64,000 nucleotides of DNA from Xanthomonas melonis (GCF_020783655.1 NZ_JAJGQH010000008.1:1-64000); one strand, 5' to 3'; positions 16,420 through 25,321 are shown, counted from the stretch's first letter. Numbers and translations are program-made. The notes: generated from the letters alone by a model not told the origin.

Positions 16420-17302
16420 CGATGCCGGCGTGCACGATGTCGATCGAGATGCAGTACGCAGCCTGCGTGCGGCTGATCCGGACGTCGGCAGCCGGCGAGT
16501 CCAGCTCAACACGCTGCACGCCATCGACGAATAACTTGGCCTTGATCGCGGACTCGGGCACGTCGCGGCCGATGCGGTGTGCCTCTGCGAGATAGGCCAG
16601 CAGGCTGCGCAGCGCTTCGCGCATGACCACCGCCGAATCTGGGCCGGCGTAGGTGTAGACGCGCCCGCGAATGGCGTACAGGACGATCTGCGCGCTTTGC
16701 ACAGCCACCTCGTCGGTCAAGGGACGCACATTGGCATCGGTAAGGACGGCGGTCACCTCATCAAGCAGCTCTTGCGGTGCGGTGCCATCGCCCTTGCGCG
16801 ATTGCACGGTGACCAGCACCTGCCCAGGCGCAGGGCTGGTGGCACTGGCGTCCATGACATCGGCCGCCGCGCTGAGCGCGTGATAGATGTAGGCGCCCTC
16901 GGGGCCGGCTACGCTGAAGCCCTCCGGCGCTAGTTGGATGCGGCGGCGGAAGTCCACGTCCGACTCGTGGGCCGGCGGGATACCGACATCCGGCTGGCCA
17001 GGATCGAGTACCAGGCGCGCGACACCGAACAGCGCGCCCAGGTGGTCGAGGTTGGCGCCGGTGGCGAAGGCCAGCATGGTCTGCTGGGCCTTGTCGTTGG
17101 CACGCTGGCGCAGCAGCAGCTCGCGTGCAGCGAATAGCTGCAGGAGCTTGTAGACCGGGTCGGCCTCCGTGAGCGCTGAGAACTCAGGCATCAGGCGTCG
17201 GAACTGGGCCAACGCCTCGGCAAAGATCGTCTCGAAGTCCAGTGCTTCGATCAGGTCAGGCGCTTTAAGTTTGGACAGGTCTACAGCAGTGAAGGAAGCC
17301 AT
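16412..17302 (-). CDS. J: Baseplate wedge protein J
   Basis: 296 residues starting MASFTAVDLSKLKAPDLIEA, with the conserved RANDKAQQTMLAFATGANLD and a C-terminal VDGVQRVELDSPAADVRISR. This is the P2 gpJ baseplate family. It is the first gene of the J-I-H cluster and lies downstream of two foreign-looking genes. Confidence 0.93.
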   Translation of the reverse strand: MASFTAVDLSKLKAPDLIEALDFETIFAEALAQFRRLMPEFSALTEADPVYKLLQLFAARELLLRQRANDKAQQTMLAFATGANLDHLGALFGVARLVLDPGQPDVGIPPAHESDVDFRRRIQLAPEGFSVAGPEGAYIYHALSAAADVMDASATSPAPGQVLVTVQSRKGDGTAPQELLDEVTAVLTDANVRPLTDEVAVQSAQIVLYAIRGRVYTYAGPDSAVVMREALRSLLAYLAEAHRIGRDVPESAIKAKLFVDGVQRVELDSPAADVRISRTQAAYCISIDIVHAGIDE

Positions 17303-17429
17303 TGCCGAACGCAGAAGGAGTTTCCGACTACGTTCGGCGGTTCCCGCCGTAAAGCCAATTCAAGTGCGCTGTGCTGCTTCCCGCTACAGCTTCGAATGCC
17401 AGGAAGATCCCTGGCCGCGTCGGACCGAA

Positions 17430-18347
17430 TTAAAAGATCCCGCCGGAGTTCTCCCGCCAATGCGTCCAAAATTCGTCGTGGAAGCGTTGGCGGCTGTTAT
17501 CCAGCTGCCCTTTAAGGCGCAGTAACGAAATTTTCTTCTCACCAGCTGCCGGTGTCAGATGTCTGTTTAAGGCGGTCCTGAGTTCATCTATCCCTGGAAC
17601 ATCTTCGTCTGTTCTTTGGTCTTTCACCAAGAGGCTAGCTGGCATGGTCACTTCCGTGGCCACGGCTGCATCATGGTACGTGCTACTGAATATACTGAAG
17701 CTGCCGGATGATTTGGGGCCGCATATGACCAGGCTGCTTGGCATGAGCCAGCGGATTCCGTCCAAGAGCTCGTCGGAGGCGTCTTTCAGATATACGTGGG
17801 CGGTTGAGCTGTTGTAAGCGTCGCCGATCAAGGTGCCGATGACTGCTGATTGCCTGGTCCATTCCTCTGTCAACAGCGTCAGGCTCTCGACTGCCTTGAG
17901 GTTGTTCACCATCGCTGCTTCTCTGTGCGTGAGATAGCGTTGCTCTTGTGCCTCCTTTCGCATCCTGCGGCGTTCTAGAAGACTCAAGTCCTGCAGCTTA
18001 GGCTGTCGTGGCGCATAGACCTTCGGCGGAATTGGTTCCGGCACGCCAATCCCAAGGCGATCTTTCTGCTCGTCGATAAATTTGAGTACATCGCCAAGCG
18101 CGTCCATGACAAACCACTCTGTATAGCCATCGCCGCGGGGCATCTCGAAGGACTGGCTTTGAAAGAGGTAATGCAGTACTTTTTCGACCTTGATGGCCGA
18201 CCCGCCCGCCATCGGTATTTGAAGGCTCTTCTCCGAGTCGATGGACTGGGGAAGCTGCGCTCCCCGGGTCAGCGGTTGAAATGCCACGCCAATCTTAAAG
18301 GCGGTCGCTTCTTTGTTGAGAAGCAGGTACAAGTACTGTTCGGCCAT
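17430..18347 (-). CDS. Cargo protein with GIY-YIG/T5orf172-like N-terminal domain (305 aa)
   Basis: The N-terminal 90 residues (MAEQYLYLLLNKEATAFKIG, later YTEWFVMDALGDVLKFIDEQ) resemble the T5orf172/Mug113-type branch of GIY-YIG nucleases: a YLYLL strand, KIGVA, and a WF motif after a conserved basic helix. The middle is a charged coil (LLERRRMRKEAQEQRYLTHR), and the rest is unknown. The ATG at 18347 is used. It sits with the next gene in the slot between S and J, has lower GC than the tail genes, and is not a known structural gene. A defence or superinfection role is possible. Confidence 0.6.
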   Translation of the reverse strand: MAEQYLYLLLNKEATAFKIGVAFQPLTRGAQLPQSIDSEKSLQIPMAGGSAIKVEKVLHYLFQSQSFEMPRGDGYTEWFVMDALGDVLKFIDEQKDRLGIGVPEPIPPKVYAPRQPKLQDLSLLERRRMRKEAQEQRYLTHREAAMVNNLKAVESLTLLTEEWTRQSAVIGTLIGDAYNSSTAHVYLKDASDELLDGIRWLMPSSLVICGPKSSGSFSIFSSTYHDAAVATEVTMPASLLVKDQRTDEDVPGIDELRTALNRHLTPAAGEKKISLLRLKGQLDNSRQRFHDEFWTHWRENSGGIF

Positions 18348-18437
18348 GCGAGTGCACCTTATATCCAAGAGCTGCCGCTATGACTGCCAAGTGAGTTGAT
18401 CAAGAGTAATTGATCGATGAGCCCAACATGGCGGCGA

Positions 18438-19052
18438 CTAGGTGAAATTGGAAGCCACACCCTCTGTCGCAAGAATCGCATCAAGATGACTGAAGCTGTA
18501 AGGCTTCAAGGAATTTTCTTTGGCGAGCTCGCTAACCATCTGGGCCATGGTTCTTTTTTTTGCATCCTTACCTATGATCGTGTTGATCGCCTTTACTTGG
18601 TAGGACAGCGGAGGCCTGTCCGAGTACCTCTCCAGCTTACTTTTGATGTCGAAAAGCGGTGGGCCTGGCGGGGATGACCAGCACACAACCAAAAGATTAA
18701 TCGAGTCGTGTAGTTGCTTGGCCGCAACATCCCATTTTTTCTGTGGGCCCTGTGGTGTCCCGTTGGTGCTTGTGCCTCCAGCTCCGCCTTGTGAGACCAA
18801 CGGATTGAATAAAGGCAGCCCTGCGTGACCGATAAGTTGCAGGAAATGCTCCGCTGCATGTTCGCCGCAAGTAATGATTCCAGTATCGGAGTCTTGGCGG
18901 GACTTGTAGTAAAAACAGTAGTAGGCCTTGGTGAGTTCGTCTCCAGTGCAGCTTTTCTTGATCTGCCCCGCCAGTAGTTGTACGTGTGCGACGGGCTGGA
19001 CTTCGTAGTTTTTGACGATCTCTTGTCTTGTAGCTGTACCTCGACAATACAT
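18438..19052 (-). CDS. Cargo protein of unknown function (204 aa), partner of the GIY-YIG-like gene
   Basis: The ATG at 19052 follows GAGGGG at six-base spacing, which favours it over the longer frame starting at 19124. Visible features are KAYYCFYYKSRQDSDTGIIT, CGEHAAEHFLQLIGHAGLPL and a C-terminal helix. There is no signal peptide or known motif; the CGEHAAEHF segment might bind metal. It precedes the GIY-YIG-like gene by 90 bases on the same strand, so the two probably form a transcription unit inserted in the tail operon. Confidence 0.6.
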   Translation of the reverse strand: MYCRGTATRQEIVKNYEVQPVAHVQLLAGQIKKSCTGDELTKAYYCFYYKSRQDSDTGIITCGEHAAEHFLQLIGHAGLPLFNPLVSQGGAGGTSTNGTPQGPQKKWDVAAKQLHDSINLLVVCWSSPPGPPLFDIKSKLERYSDRPPLSYQVKAINTIIGKDAKKRTMAQMVSELAKENSLKPYSFSHLDAILATEGVASNFT

Positions 19053-19247
19053 CTGATACCCCTCTAATGGGCTGACGTTTGAATCGCGCGGTGATGAAAA
19101 GCGGCTGTTGTTGTATCGGAACAATGTATCGACACGTCGCCTGCTCTCGACAAGTAATAACGCGATGCCACCGTAGCACTCCGCGGGAGCGCCCTCAATG
19201 GGCGTACCTGATTGGGGACGCTCTCATAGCGTCTCTACGAACTCGTT

Positions 19248-19694
19248 CTAGCCTAAATGGCTCAAGAGTTGGTCGTGGATGAGTTGCCGATCTTGTTCGG
19301 AGAGCCCCAACAGCACACGTCTCTCGTATCGTGCCACGGGACCGCCTCGCCGCACCTGTTCACTTAGGCCATCTTGATGCACTCGCGCAATGCGTGACAC
19401 GCGGCCCATGAATCCCACGCTGACCTCGTTGGGGCTGGCGCTCACCTTGAGGAACTTGGCTTGCCGCAGCTTGGCAAACATCTTCTTGCGTTTGACTCTG
19501 CCAGCCTTGTCGCGCAGCGGCTCCTTGCGCGGTGCGTAGGGTGTCCCGTCAGGTGCCTGTTGTCGACCAATGCGCTGGCTCTGCGATCGCCGCAGGGCGG
19601 TGCCAATCCTGCGCGCGAGCTTGCGGCGCTCGCCTTCCTGCAGACGCGCCAGCAAGGGCGCGGCCCAGTCCTCCAGGGCAGTCAGCTCATCCAT
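19248..19694 (-). CDS. S: Tail completion protein S
   Basis: 148 residues. The pattern MDELTALEDWAAPLLARLQE, then RRIGTALRRSQSQRIGRQQA with PDGTPYAPRK, is the conserved core of the P2 gpS virion morphogenesis family. The start overlaps R by 13 bases. Confidence 0.92.
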   Translation of the reverse strand: MDELTALEDWAAPLLARLQEGERRKLARRIGTALRRSQSQRIGRQQAPDGTPYAPRKEPLRDKAGRVKRKKMFAKLRQAKFLKVSASPNEVSVGFMGRVSRIARVHQDGLSEQVRRGGPVARYERRVLLGLSEQDRQLIHDQLLSHLG

Positions 19695-20101
19695 GACGGA
19701 TCGATCTGCGGCTCAGGCGCATGGGTCATGTCGTAGCCGCCTCCATCCTTCGCGGTCACCACGACGCGCTCGGTCAGCGGCAACTTGATCGATAGGTCCA
19801 CAGCATCGTTGGCGAGGATGTCCGCCTCGAAGGCAATCTCGCCGCGTCGCGCCGGATTGGACAGCAATTCGGACTGGTTGACCTGCACCCACTCCAGCAA
19901 CGGCAGCATCACGCTGTCCGGGTGGCCGGCAAAGTCGGTCAGGATCAGATTGAGCGTGTACTGATACTCGAACGACAGCCCTGGCTGGAACGTGCTGACC
20001 AGGCTGCCGGCGTCGATGAATACCAGCAGCCGGTCGGCATCGCGTGCCAGATCCGGCAATGCCGCGACCAGATGCGCACGCAGGCTGGCGGGTTTGATCA
20101 T
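19682..20101 (-). CDS. R: Tail completion protein R
   Basis: 139 residues beginning MIKPASLRAHLVAALPDLAR, with FQPGLSFEYQYTLNLILTDF, family-typical of P2 gpR, which completes the tail and head-tail joining. It overlaps the spanin gene by four bases. Confidence 0.92.
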   Translation of the reverse strand: MIKPASLRAHLVAALPDLARDADRLLVFIDAGSLVSTFQPGLSFEYQYTLNLILTDFAGHPDSVMLPLLEWVQVNQSELLSNPARRGEIAFEADILANDAVDLSIKLPLTERVVVTAKDGGGYDMTHAPEPQIDPSWMS

Positions 20102-20586
20102 GGCGCCGGCTCGGCCGCATGTAGGTTGACCCAGTCTTGCAGCGCGCTCAGCTGCGCGGCGGTGGCGTGGCAGCTGGTGTAGTTGTCGGCGACAGTGCCG
20201 GCGACGGCAGAGAGCGTAATGCCGGCGGCCGGCGCATCAGGATCTCCGGTGGGCGGCCCGGCAGGGTTGCCCGTGGCGGCGGCGTCGTGCAGCCGCACAA
20301 AGCCAGCAGGGATAGCGCAAGCAGCATCGGCTTTCTGGGTGACATAGATCGGGATCTCGCGGGTGATGGTGGCGCCTGCTTCGCGCACGACTTGCACGCG
20401 ATCGACGTACTGGGTGACGACGGTGGTGGAGGTCTTGGCGCTGTCGCGTTCTGCCTCGGCCCGGCGCTTGGCCTGCAGCGCGCCATCGCGTTCTGCCTGC
20501 GCGGCGCTGACGCGCCGCTCCTGCCACACGCAGCCACCGACGAGTATCGCAATCAGCGCCAGCAGGATGATCAGGCGCGTGATCAT
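20098..20586 (-). CDS. Inner-membrane spanin, Rz-like (LysB)
   Basis: 162 residues with one N-terminal membrane anchor (LIILLALIAILVGGCVW) and a periplasmic coiled coil (ERRVSAAQAERDGALQAKRR). The Rz1 lipoprotein gene is nested inside it in another frame. The spanin pair fuses inner and outer membranes in the last step of lysis. The endolysin stop and this ATG sit next to each other. Confidence 0.85.
   Translation of the reverse strand: MITRLIILLALIAILVGGCVWQERRVSAAQAERDGALQAKRRAEAERDSAKTSTTVVTQYVDRVQVVREAGATITREIPIYVTQKADAACAIPAGFVRLHDAAATGNPAGPPTGDPDAPAAGITLSAVAGTVADNYTSCHATAAQLSALQDWVNLHAAEPAP
20148..20345 (-). CDS. Outer-membrane spanin lipoprotein, Rz1-like (65 aa), nested in Rz
   Basis: Reads MSPRKPMLLALSLLALCGCT, giving a clean lipobox (LALCGC) and a proline-rich mature part (TPPPRATLPGRPPE). 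It is entirely inside the Rz-like gene in another frame, the lambda and P2 (lysC) arrangement. The lipobox and proline content decide the call in spite of the overlap. Confidence 0.82.
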   Translation of the reverse strand: MSPRKPMLLALSLLALCGCTTPPPRATLPGRPPEILMRRPPALRSLPSPALSPTTTPAATPPPRS

Positions 20587-21224
20587 CAGCTCACGCCCAG
20601 GATCTGCAGGGCGCGCTTGGTGCGCGTGACGCGGTCGCTGTGGCCTTCGGGCAAGCGCTTGGTGCGCACGTTGCCCAGGTTGATCTTGCGGCCCAGGCCC
20701 AGCACGTCGCCTGCATCGGCCAGCGTGTTGAGGCCGTTGTCGTGCCAGTACGCCGCCGCAGCCAGTGCGCTCGGCTCCACCTGCAGCAGCAGATCCGGTT
20801 GCTCTTCGACGGGCAGGCCGATCAGCTCACCGATACGGCGGTAGTTGCCACGGAAGGTGTGCTGCATCGGGCCACGGCCCCGGTAGCGGTGGCCGTCGCC
20901 GCTGGCGGCGTCGCCGTTGCCCAGGCGGTCGGCGTAGACGAAGTTGGCTAGGCCGACCGGATTGCGCAGGAACTGCGGCGCTTGTGCCGGCGTGATGCGG
21001 GAGCCGAAGACTTCCAGCAACCGAGCGCTGGTGGTGTAGTGCAAGCCTTCTTCCATGCGGGACAGGCTCAGGCTTTCGTGGCCGACCTGGCCGAGCCAAT
21101 GCGCGGCGCGACGTTTGGTGGTGATGCCGAAGCGGTTGGCGGCGGCGAGCAGCGGGCCGTGCCAGCGCTGGGCGCGCTGTGCCGGGCACTGCATGATCGA
21201 GGCGAGTTGGGTATCGGTGAACAT
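20586..21224 (-). CDS. Endolysin, GH19 chitinase-like muramidase (212 aa)
   Basis: The fold and motifs are GH19: AHWLGQVGHESLSLSRMEEG holds the catalytic-type glutamate in a GHES context, and RYRGRGPMQHTFRGNYRRIG the family signature. The ATG is at 21224. It cuts host peptidoglycan after holin action. It is in the lysis cassette between the holins and spanins, with start and stop touching both neighbours. Confidence 0.9.
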   Translation of the reverse strand: MFTDTQLASIMQCPAQRAQRWHGPLLAAANRFGITTKRRAAHWLGQVGHESLSLSRMEEGLHYTTSARLLEVFGSRITPAQAPQFLRNPVGLANFVYADRLGNGDAASGDGHRYRGRGPMQHTFRGNYRRIGELIGLPVEEQPDLLLQVEPSALAAAAYWHDNGLNTLADAGDVLGLGRKINLGNVRTKRLPEGHSDRVTRTKRALQILGVS

Positions 21225-21499
21225 CAATCGACCTTCAGGATGCGCGCCACATTGCCCTGGGCGCGGTAGGTGAGCACTGCCAGCACGGTCAACGTGCCCA
21301 GGTGCCACGGGCTGACGTGGGAGCCGGCGCCGGCCAGCAGGATGTGCAGCGCCTGGCCGCCGGTGCTGGCGATCAGTAGCCACGCGCACCAGCCAGCGCC
21401 GCGGCGATGCCGGGCATCGGACGGGCGGTGGTAGGTGAGCAGGCGGACGCAGATGGCCAGCGAGGCCATCAACGTCAGGACGGTGACCAGGCTATGCAC
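21224..21499 (-). CDS. Putative holin (91 aa)
   Basis: About three hydrophobic segments (LVTVLTLMASLAICVRLL, WCAWLLIASTGGQALHILLA, LGTLTVLAVLTY) fit a small three-pass holin. A strong GGAGGT lies seven bases before the GTG at 21499, which decides this start over the longer frame at 21514. The end touches the endolysin start, as normal for holin-endolysin pairs. Confidence 0.75.
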   Translation of the reverse strand: MHSLVTVLTLMASLAICVRLLTYHRPSDARHRRGAGWCAWLLIASTGGQALHILLAGAGSHVSPWHLGTLTVLAVLTYRAQGNVARILKVD

Positions 21500-21848
21500 T
21501 GGGCGGACCTCCACGACGTAGGAAGGAAAAGTCGAACGACTTGCTCTTTTCGATCAGGCCCAGCGTGACGGTGATGGCGCACGCCGCGCTGGCGAAGGCG
21601 GCCACGCCGCTGGACTTGATTGGCAGCCAGCGCAGGAGCTCCGGCGCCAGCTGGTAGCCGGCGATCACGCTCACCGGGAAATAGATCAGCCGCGCCAACA
21701 GCGGTTGCTTGGCGGCAGACACCACGAACAGCGCGCCGCCGGCGAAGGCGCCGATCAACGCATCGCCGTCGATGCCAGGCAGCACGGAGGCCAGGCCCAC
21801 ACCGGTGGCGATCAAAAAGCCGCTCGATACGGAGGTGGGTTCGGTCAT
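21492..21848 (-). CDS. Second putative holin/membrane lysis protein (118 aa)
   Basis: Hydrophobic stretches include SGFLIATGVGLASVLPGIDG, LIGAFAGGALFVVSAA, LIYFPVSVIAGYQLA and VAAFASAACAITVTLGLIE, so it probably has three or four membrane passes, like phage holin-superfamily proteins found next to X. It could be the true holin or an antiholin to its neighbour. The frame overlaps the downstream holin by eight bases. Confidence 0.72.
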   Translation of the reverse strand: MTEPTSVSSGFLIATGVGLASVLPGIDGDALIGAFAGGALFVVSAAKQPLLARLIYFPVSVIAGYQLAPELLRWLPIKSSGVAAFASAACAITVTLGLIEKSKSFDFSFLRRGGPPSA

Positions 21849-21852
21849 CAGG

Positions 21853-22062
21853 TCAGTCCCATAGCTGCACGAGCGGCGTCATTGCCGCCGTAGTGGTGGT
21901 TACCTCGGGCAACTCCACTGGGGTGCCGTGCGGCAGCACGGCGCCCAGTTCGGCCAGGCCGGGATTGAGGAGGTAGGTGCGCTCGACCAGACCGGCCGTG
22001 CTGCCCAGATGGCGCCAGCACAGCAGGTCGACGGTGTCGCCTTGCACGGCGTGCACGCGCAT
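21853..22062 (-). CDS. X: Tail protein X
   Basis: 69 residues, MRVHAVQGDTVDLLCWRHLG then LVERTYLLNPGLAELGAVLP. This is the LysM-like P2 gpX family that helps build the tail. It lies directly after L, sharing one base with it. Confidence 0.92.
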   Translation of the reverse strand: MRVHAVQGDTVDLLCWRHLGSTAGLVERTYLLNPGLAELGAVLPHGTPVELPEVTTTTAAMTPLVQLWD

Positions 22063-22529
22063 CAGATGAGCTCCACGGTGCTGCGCGGCAGGTTCTGCAG
22101 GTCGCGCACGGCCCAGCGCTGATCGCGGCGCAGCTCGGTGATGCTGGGCGACAGGTCGTCAGCGCGCTGGTTGGCGCTGTCGGTGGCGTCGAAGCTGCGG
22201 TAGCGCTCGGCCACCTCGACGGCGGTGGCGCAGGCGACCGCGCGCAAGTACAGCTGCACCCGGCGCGAGACGCCGTCGACGGTGGTGCTGGGCACATCGC
22301 TCAACGCCGCGTACCCAGCCGCCTGGTGCATATCCGCCCAAGCCTGCAGCTCATCGTTGACCGCCAGCATGGCGGCGACGATCGCGTGGCGCAGCCGGGC
22401 GTCGGTGACTGTGCCATCCAGACGCATGCTCGCCCGCACCCCGGCCGGTGCGATCGCCGGCCAGAACGGCGCATTGGCGATCGCATCAGGCGCGGCGCTG
22501 GTGGTGCCGGTGGCAGTGAATCCGCTCAT
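22062..22529 (-). CDS. L: Head completion protein L
   Basis: 155 residues. The pattern FWPAIAPAGVRASMRLDGTV and LRRDQRWAVRDLQNLPRSTV is P2 gpL, which completes the head after packaging. The ATG at 22529 is preferred; a longer frame to 22568 exists. Confidence 0.91.
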   Translation of the reverse strand: MSGFTATGTTSAAPDAIANAPFWPAIAPAGVRASMRLDGTVTDARLRHAIVAAMLAVNDELQAWADMHQAAGYAALSDVPSTTVDGVSRRVQLYLRAVACATAVEVAERYRSFDATDSANQRADDLSPSITELRRDQRWAVRDLQNLPRSTVELI

Positions 22530-22627
22530 GGATGGCTCGGAATAGATCGCCGGTGGTCGGGGCGTCACCGCAGCGATGGAGTGCTGTGGATCGGCCCCGA
22601 GCCGGCGAGGGTCGCGGGGACGCTCGG

Positions 22628-23347
22628 TTATGCGCTGGTGCCCGCAGGCTCAGCGCTGAACTTCTTCAGGAGCCGCTCGGCGCGCTCCAGATCCTTCTTG
22701 CCGCCGCAGCTGCCGTGCAGTGCGATGGCGCGCTGCAGATCGGCGACAGCGGCGGCGACGATCGGCTGCGCCTGGTCGGCGGGCGTCTCGTCGGCGATGC
22801 CCGCCAGGCGCGCCCGGGCCAGTGCCAGGTGCAGCTTGGCGCGCACCTCGTCGGGCATGTCCTGCTCGGCCGTCAGCGTGGCGGTATCAGCCAGCACGGC
22901 CGCATCGAACGCCTGGCCGGTCTTCTGCGCCGACAGCGCGGCCTCGGCGATCTCTTCGGCCAGTACGCAGCCCACGGTGCGGGTGAAGCGGTCCGGCATC
23001 TGCAGGCCGTGCTTGAGCACATAGGCGCCCAGCTCCAGCGCGCCGGCATAGTCGCCGGCATCGATCCGCCACACCATGCACGTGGTGACGATCTCGTCCT
23101 GTGCGCCCTGGCCACCGGCCAGCACGCCGGCCAGATACGGCGCGTAGCCGGGCAGCAGTTGCACCTTGAGCGCGGCCTTGCCCTGGTCGGACTGGATCTG
23201 CTTCAGGCGCAGGCGATCGCTTTGCAGCTGCGCCATGTGCTGTTCGTAGGCGGTGGCGCCGGCCATGAGCTGGTGCGGTGCGCGTTGGGCCGCTTCCAGT
23301 TCGGCAAGCACGCGGCTGTGGTGACGCTTGGCGGGACTGTCAGCCAT
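22628..23347 (-). CDS. M: Terminase small subunit M
   Basis: 239 residues with the family segments RVLAELEAAQRAPHQLMAGA and ILTTCMVWRID-like VTTCMVWRIDAGDYAGALEL typical of P2 gpM, which binds cos and works with P to package DNA. It is next to N. Confidence 0.93.
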   Translation of the reverse strand: MADSPAKRHHSRVLAELEAAQRAPHQLMAGATAYEQHMAQLQSDRLRLKQIQSDQGKAALKVQLLPGYAPYLAGVLAGGQGAQDEIVTTCMVWRIDAGDYAGALELGAYVLKHGLQMPDRFTRTVGCVLAEEIAEAALSAQKTGQAFDAAVLADTATLTAEQDMPDEVRAKLHLALARARLAGIADETPADQAQPIVAAAVADLQRAIALHGSCGGKKDLERAERLLKKFSAEPAGTSA

Positions 23348-23350
23348 GGC

Positions 23351-24370
23351 TTAGGCCTCGATCTCGATGTTCTCCACCACACAGCCCAGGCCGTAGTCTT
23401 CGACCACATAGGCATCGTTGGAGGACTCGTAGTTCTCGATGCGATCGCGCTCCGGCGCTTCCTTGATGTAACGGCGACGGCCGCCGGTCTGGTAGTAGAT
23501 CGACAGGTTCGCCAGCGAGGTCACCATCAGCGCGCCGTCCGGCAGGTACGGCACCTCGGCGACTTGCAGGCCGCCGACGCGGCGCTGGCTCAAGATCAGG
23601 TCGGTGGCGATCTTCTCGCTCGCCGGCTGTTCCTTGTTGACCATCGGGAAATACTTGTCGTGCATCAGGTCGCGGCCCAGCACCACGACCAGGCTCGGGT
23701 CTTTGCGGTGCCACGGATCGAGCAGGTTGCTCACCACGTCGAACACCAGCGCGTCGAGGTTGCCGTAGTCAGCGCCAGCAGCGGCGCCGCCGATGACCAC
23801 CTTGCCGGCGGCCTTGCCGCTCGCAAGCACGCGCTGCGCAGCGTTGTTGCGGTACTGCTGCAGCCAACCAATGTTGACGTCTTCCAGTAGCGGGAACGCG
23901 GCGCGGTCGGTATCGGCAGCGGCGTGTGTGCCGTTGAAGCCGATCTGCAGGCGGTCCAACGCCTGGCGCTTGACGATGGCATCGCGCAGGCGCGTCTGGA
24001 AGTCCGGGAACTTGGCCCAGGTATCGAGCAGCGCATAGTGGATGGCGGTGTCGAAGTCGGTCTTCTTGGCGACGTACTCGTTCTTGTCGAGCGCGGCGAC
24101 ATTGCGCGGGGTGCGGGTCTTGCCGGCGCCGGTGTCGGTGCGGCTGGCGATGCTGCCGGTAACGCCGATGCCCACCTTCTGCCCGGACAGCTCGTCCACC
24201 GGGATGATGTTGATCTTGGACAGGAACTCGCTCGATTCCTGCATACGCGATTCCAGCTTCTGCTGCACGGTCGGATCGACAGCGAAGGAGTGGAATGGCG
24301 AGGCGACGCCGTTGAGCTGGGCGATCTGCTCGGCGAACTGATTGAACTGCAGGCGGGTGGCGTTTTGCAT
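23351..24370 (-). CDS. N: Major capsid protein N
   Basis: 339 residues with MQNATRLQFNQFAEQIAQLN, later NKEQPASEKIATDLILSQRR and VGGLQVAEVPYLPDGALMVT, typical of P2 gpN (HK97 fold). The N-terminal 31 residues would be removed by gpO in the P2 manner. Length is normal (P2: 357). Confidence 0.95.
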   Translation of the reverse strand: MQNATRLQFNQFAEQIAQLNGVASPFHSFAVDPTVQQKLESRMQESSEFLSKINIIPVDELSGQKVGIGVTGSIASRTDTGAGKTRTPRNVAALDKNEYVAKKTDFDTAIHYALLDTWAKFPDFQTRLRDAIVKRQALDRLQIGFNGTHAAADTDRAAFPLLEDVNIGWLQQYRNNAAQRVLASGKAAGKVVIGGAAAGADYGNLDALVFDVVSNLLDPWHRKDPSLVVVLGRDLMHDKYFPMVNKEQPASEKIATDLILSQRRVGGLQVAEVPYLPDGALMVTSLANLSIYYQTGGRRRYIKEAPERDRIENYESSNDAYVVEDYGLGCVVENIEIEA

Positions 24371-24416
24371 GGTGGCTCCGAAGGTGGGGCGCTGGCGGCG
24401 TGTGTGGTGTGTGGGA

Positions 24417-25238
24417 TCAGCAGTCGGTCAGCACGGCGGCGCCGCCACCGGTGACCACCGGGCGTGCGGGCTGCGCGGGGTCAGGCTGTTGCGAGAGCGA
24501 CTCGCGCAACTGCGCAAGGTCGTTCGCCAGCCGCGCGTGCTCGGCCTGCAGGCGGTTGAAGCGCTCGTCCTGGACGCGCACGTGCTCGGCGATCTCTTCG
24601 ATGCCTTGGCCGAGGTCTGCAAACTGCTCGGCGGTGATGCTGGTGGCGTCCTCGCTCTTGAGGGCGGCGCGGATCCGGCTCAGCAGGCCGGCCACCGGCC
24701 CGTCGCTGACCTCGCTGAACTCCAGCGCGGTTTCCTCGGCGACGGTGAACAGGTTGCCGGGTGACTGCTTGCGATCGGCCAGCGGGTTGGCCTCGGGGTT
24801 CTGGCTGGCGAAACTGAGCATCGAGGTGCCCAGGCTGGCCGGCGAGTCGGTCACGGCCAGGCCAACGAGATACGCCCTGCCGGTGTTGGCGAACTTCTCC
24901 TGCACCTCGATGCTGGTGTAGAGCTTCTGCTTGGCCTTGTTGATGGTGATCAGGTCGGAGGTCGGCTCGATCTGGGCGAACAGCGCCAAGCGCTTGGTGC
25001 CGTCGATCTCGACCTCTTCGGCCTTCACGGCGATGACATCGCCATACGCGCGGAACGGCGAGTCCGGCAGCAGGCTGCGCATGTGCTCGATCCAGATGCG
25101 GGCGCTGTAGGTCTCGCGGTTGTAGGTTGCGGCCATGTCGTCGATCCAGCTGCGCTGAATCGTGCGGCCATCGGTGGTGGCGCCTTCGACGGCCACGCGG
25201 AACCAGTTGGAACGGAACTTCTTGGCCTTTGCCGACAT
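24417..25238 (-). CDS. O: Capsid scaffold and maturation protease O
   Basis: 273 residues: an N-terminal serine-protease part with His52 (ARIWIEHMRS) and Ser109 (KLYTSIEVQ) as likely catalytic positions by comparison with P2 gpO, then a charged scaffold coil (VRVQDERFNRLQAEHARLAN). It directs capsid assembly and trims N and itself. Divergent from P. Confidence 0.92.
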   Translation of the reverse strand: MSAKAKKFRSNWFRVAVEGATTDGRTIQRSWIDDMAATYNRETYSARIWIEHMRSLLPDSPFRAYGDVIAVKAEEVEIDGTKRLALFAQIEPTSDLITINKAKQKLYTSIEVQEKFANTGRAYLVGLAVTDSPASLGTSMLSFASQNPEANPLADRKQSPGNLFTVAEETALEFSEVSDGPVAGLLSRIRAALKSEDATSITAEQFADLGQGIEEIAEHVRVQDERFNRLQAEHARLANDLAQLRESLSQQPDPAQPARPVVTGGGAAVLTDC

Positions 25239-25321
25239 GCGGGTCCTCTGCGCTGGATGCGTTTGCGATGCGATGAGTGCATGGTCAAACGCTGCGCAAG
25301 ACGCAGCAACGCAAAAGGCCT

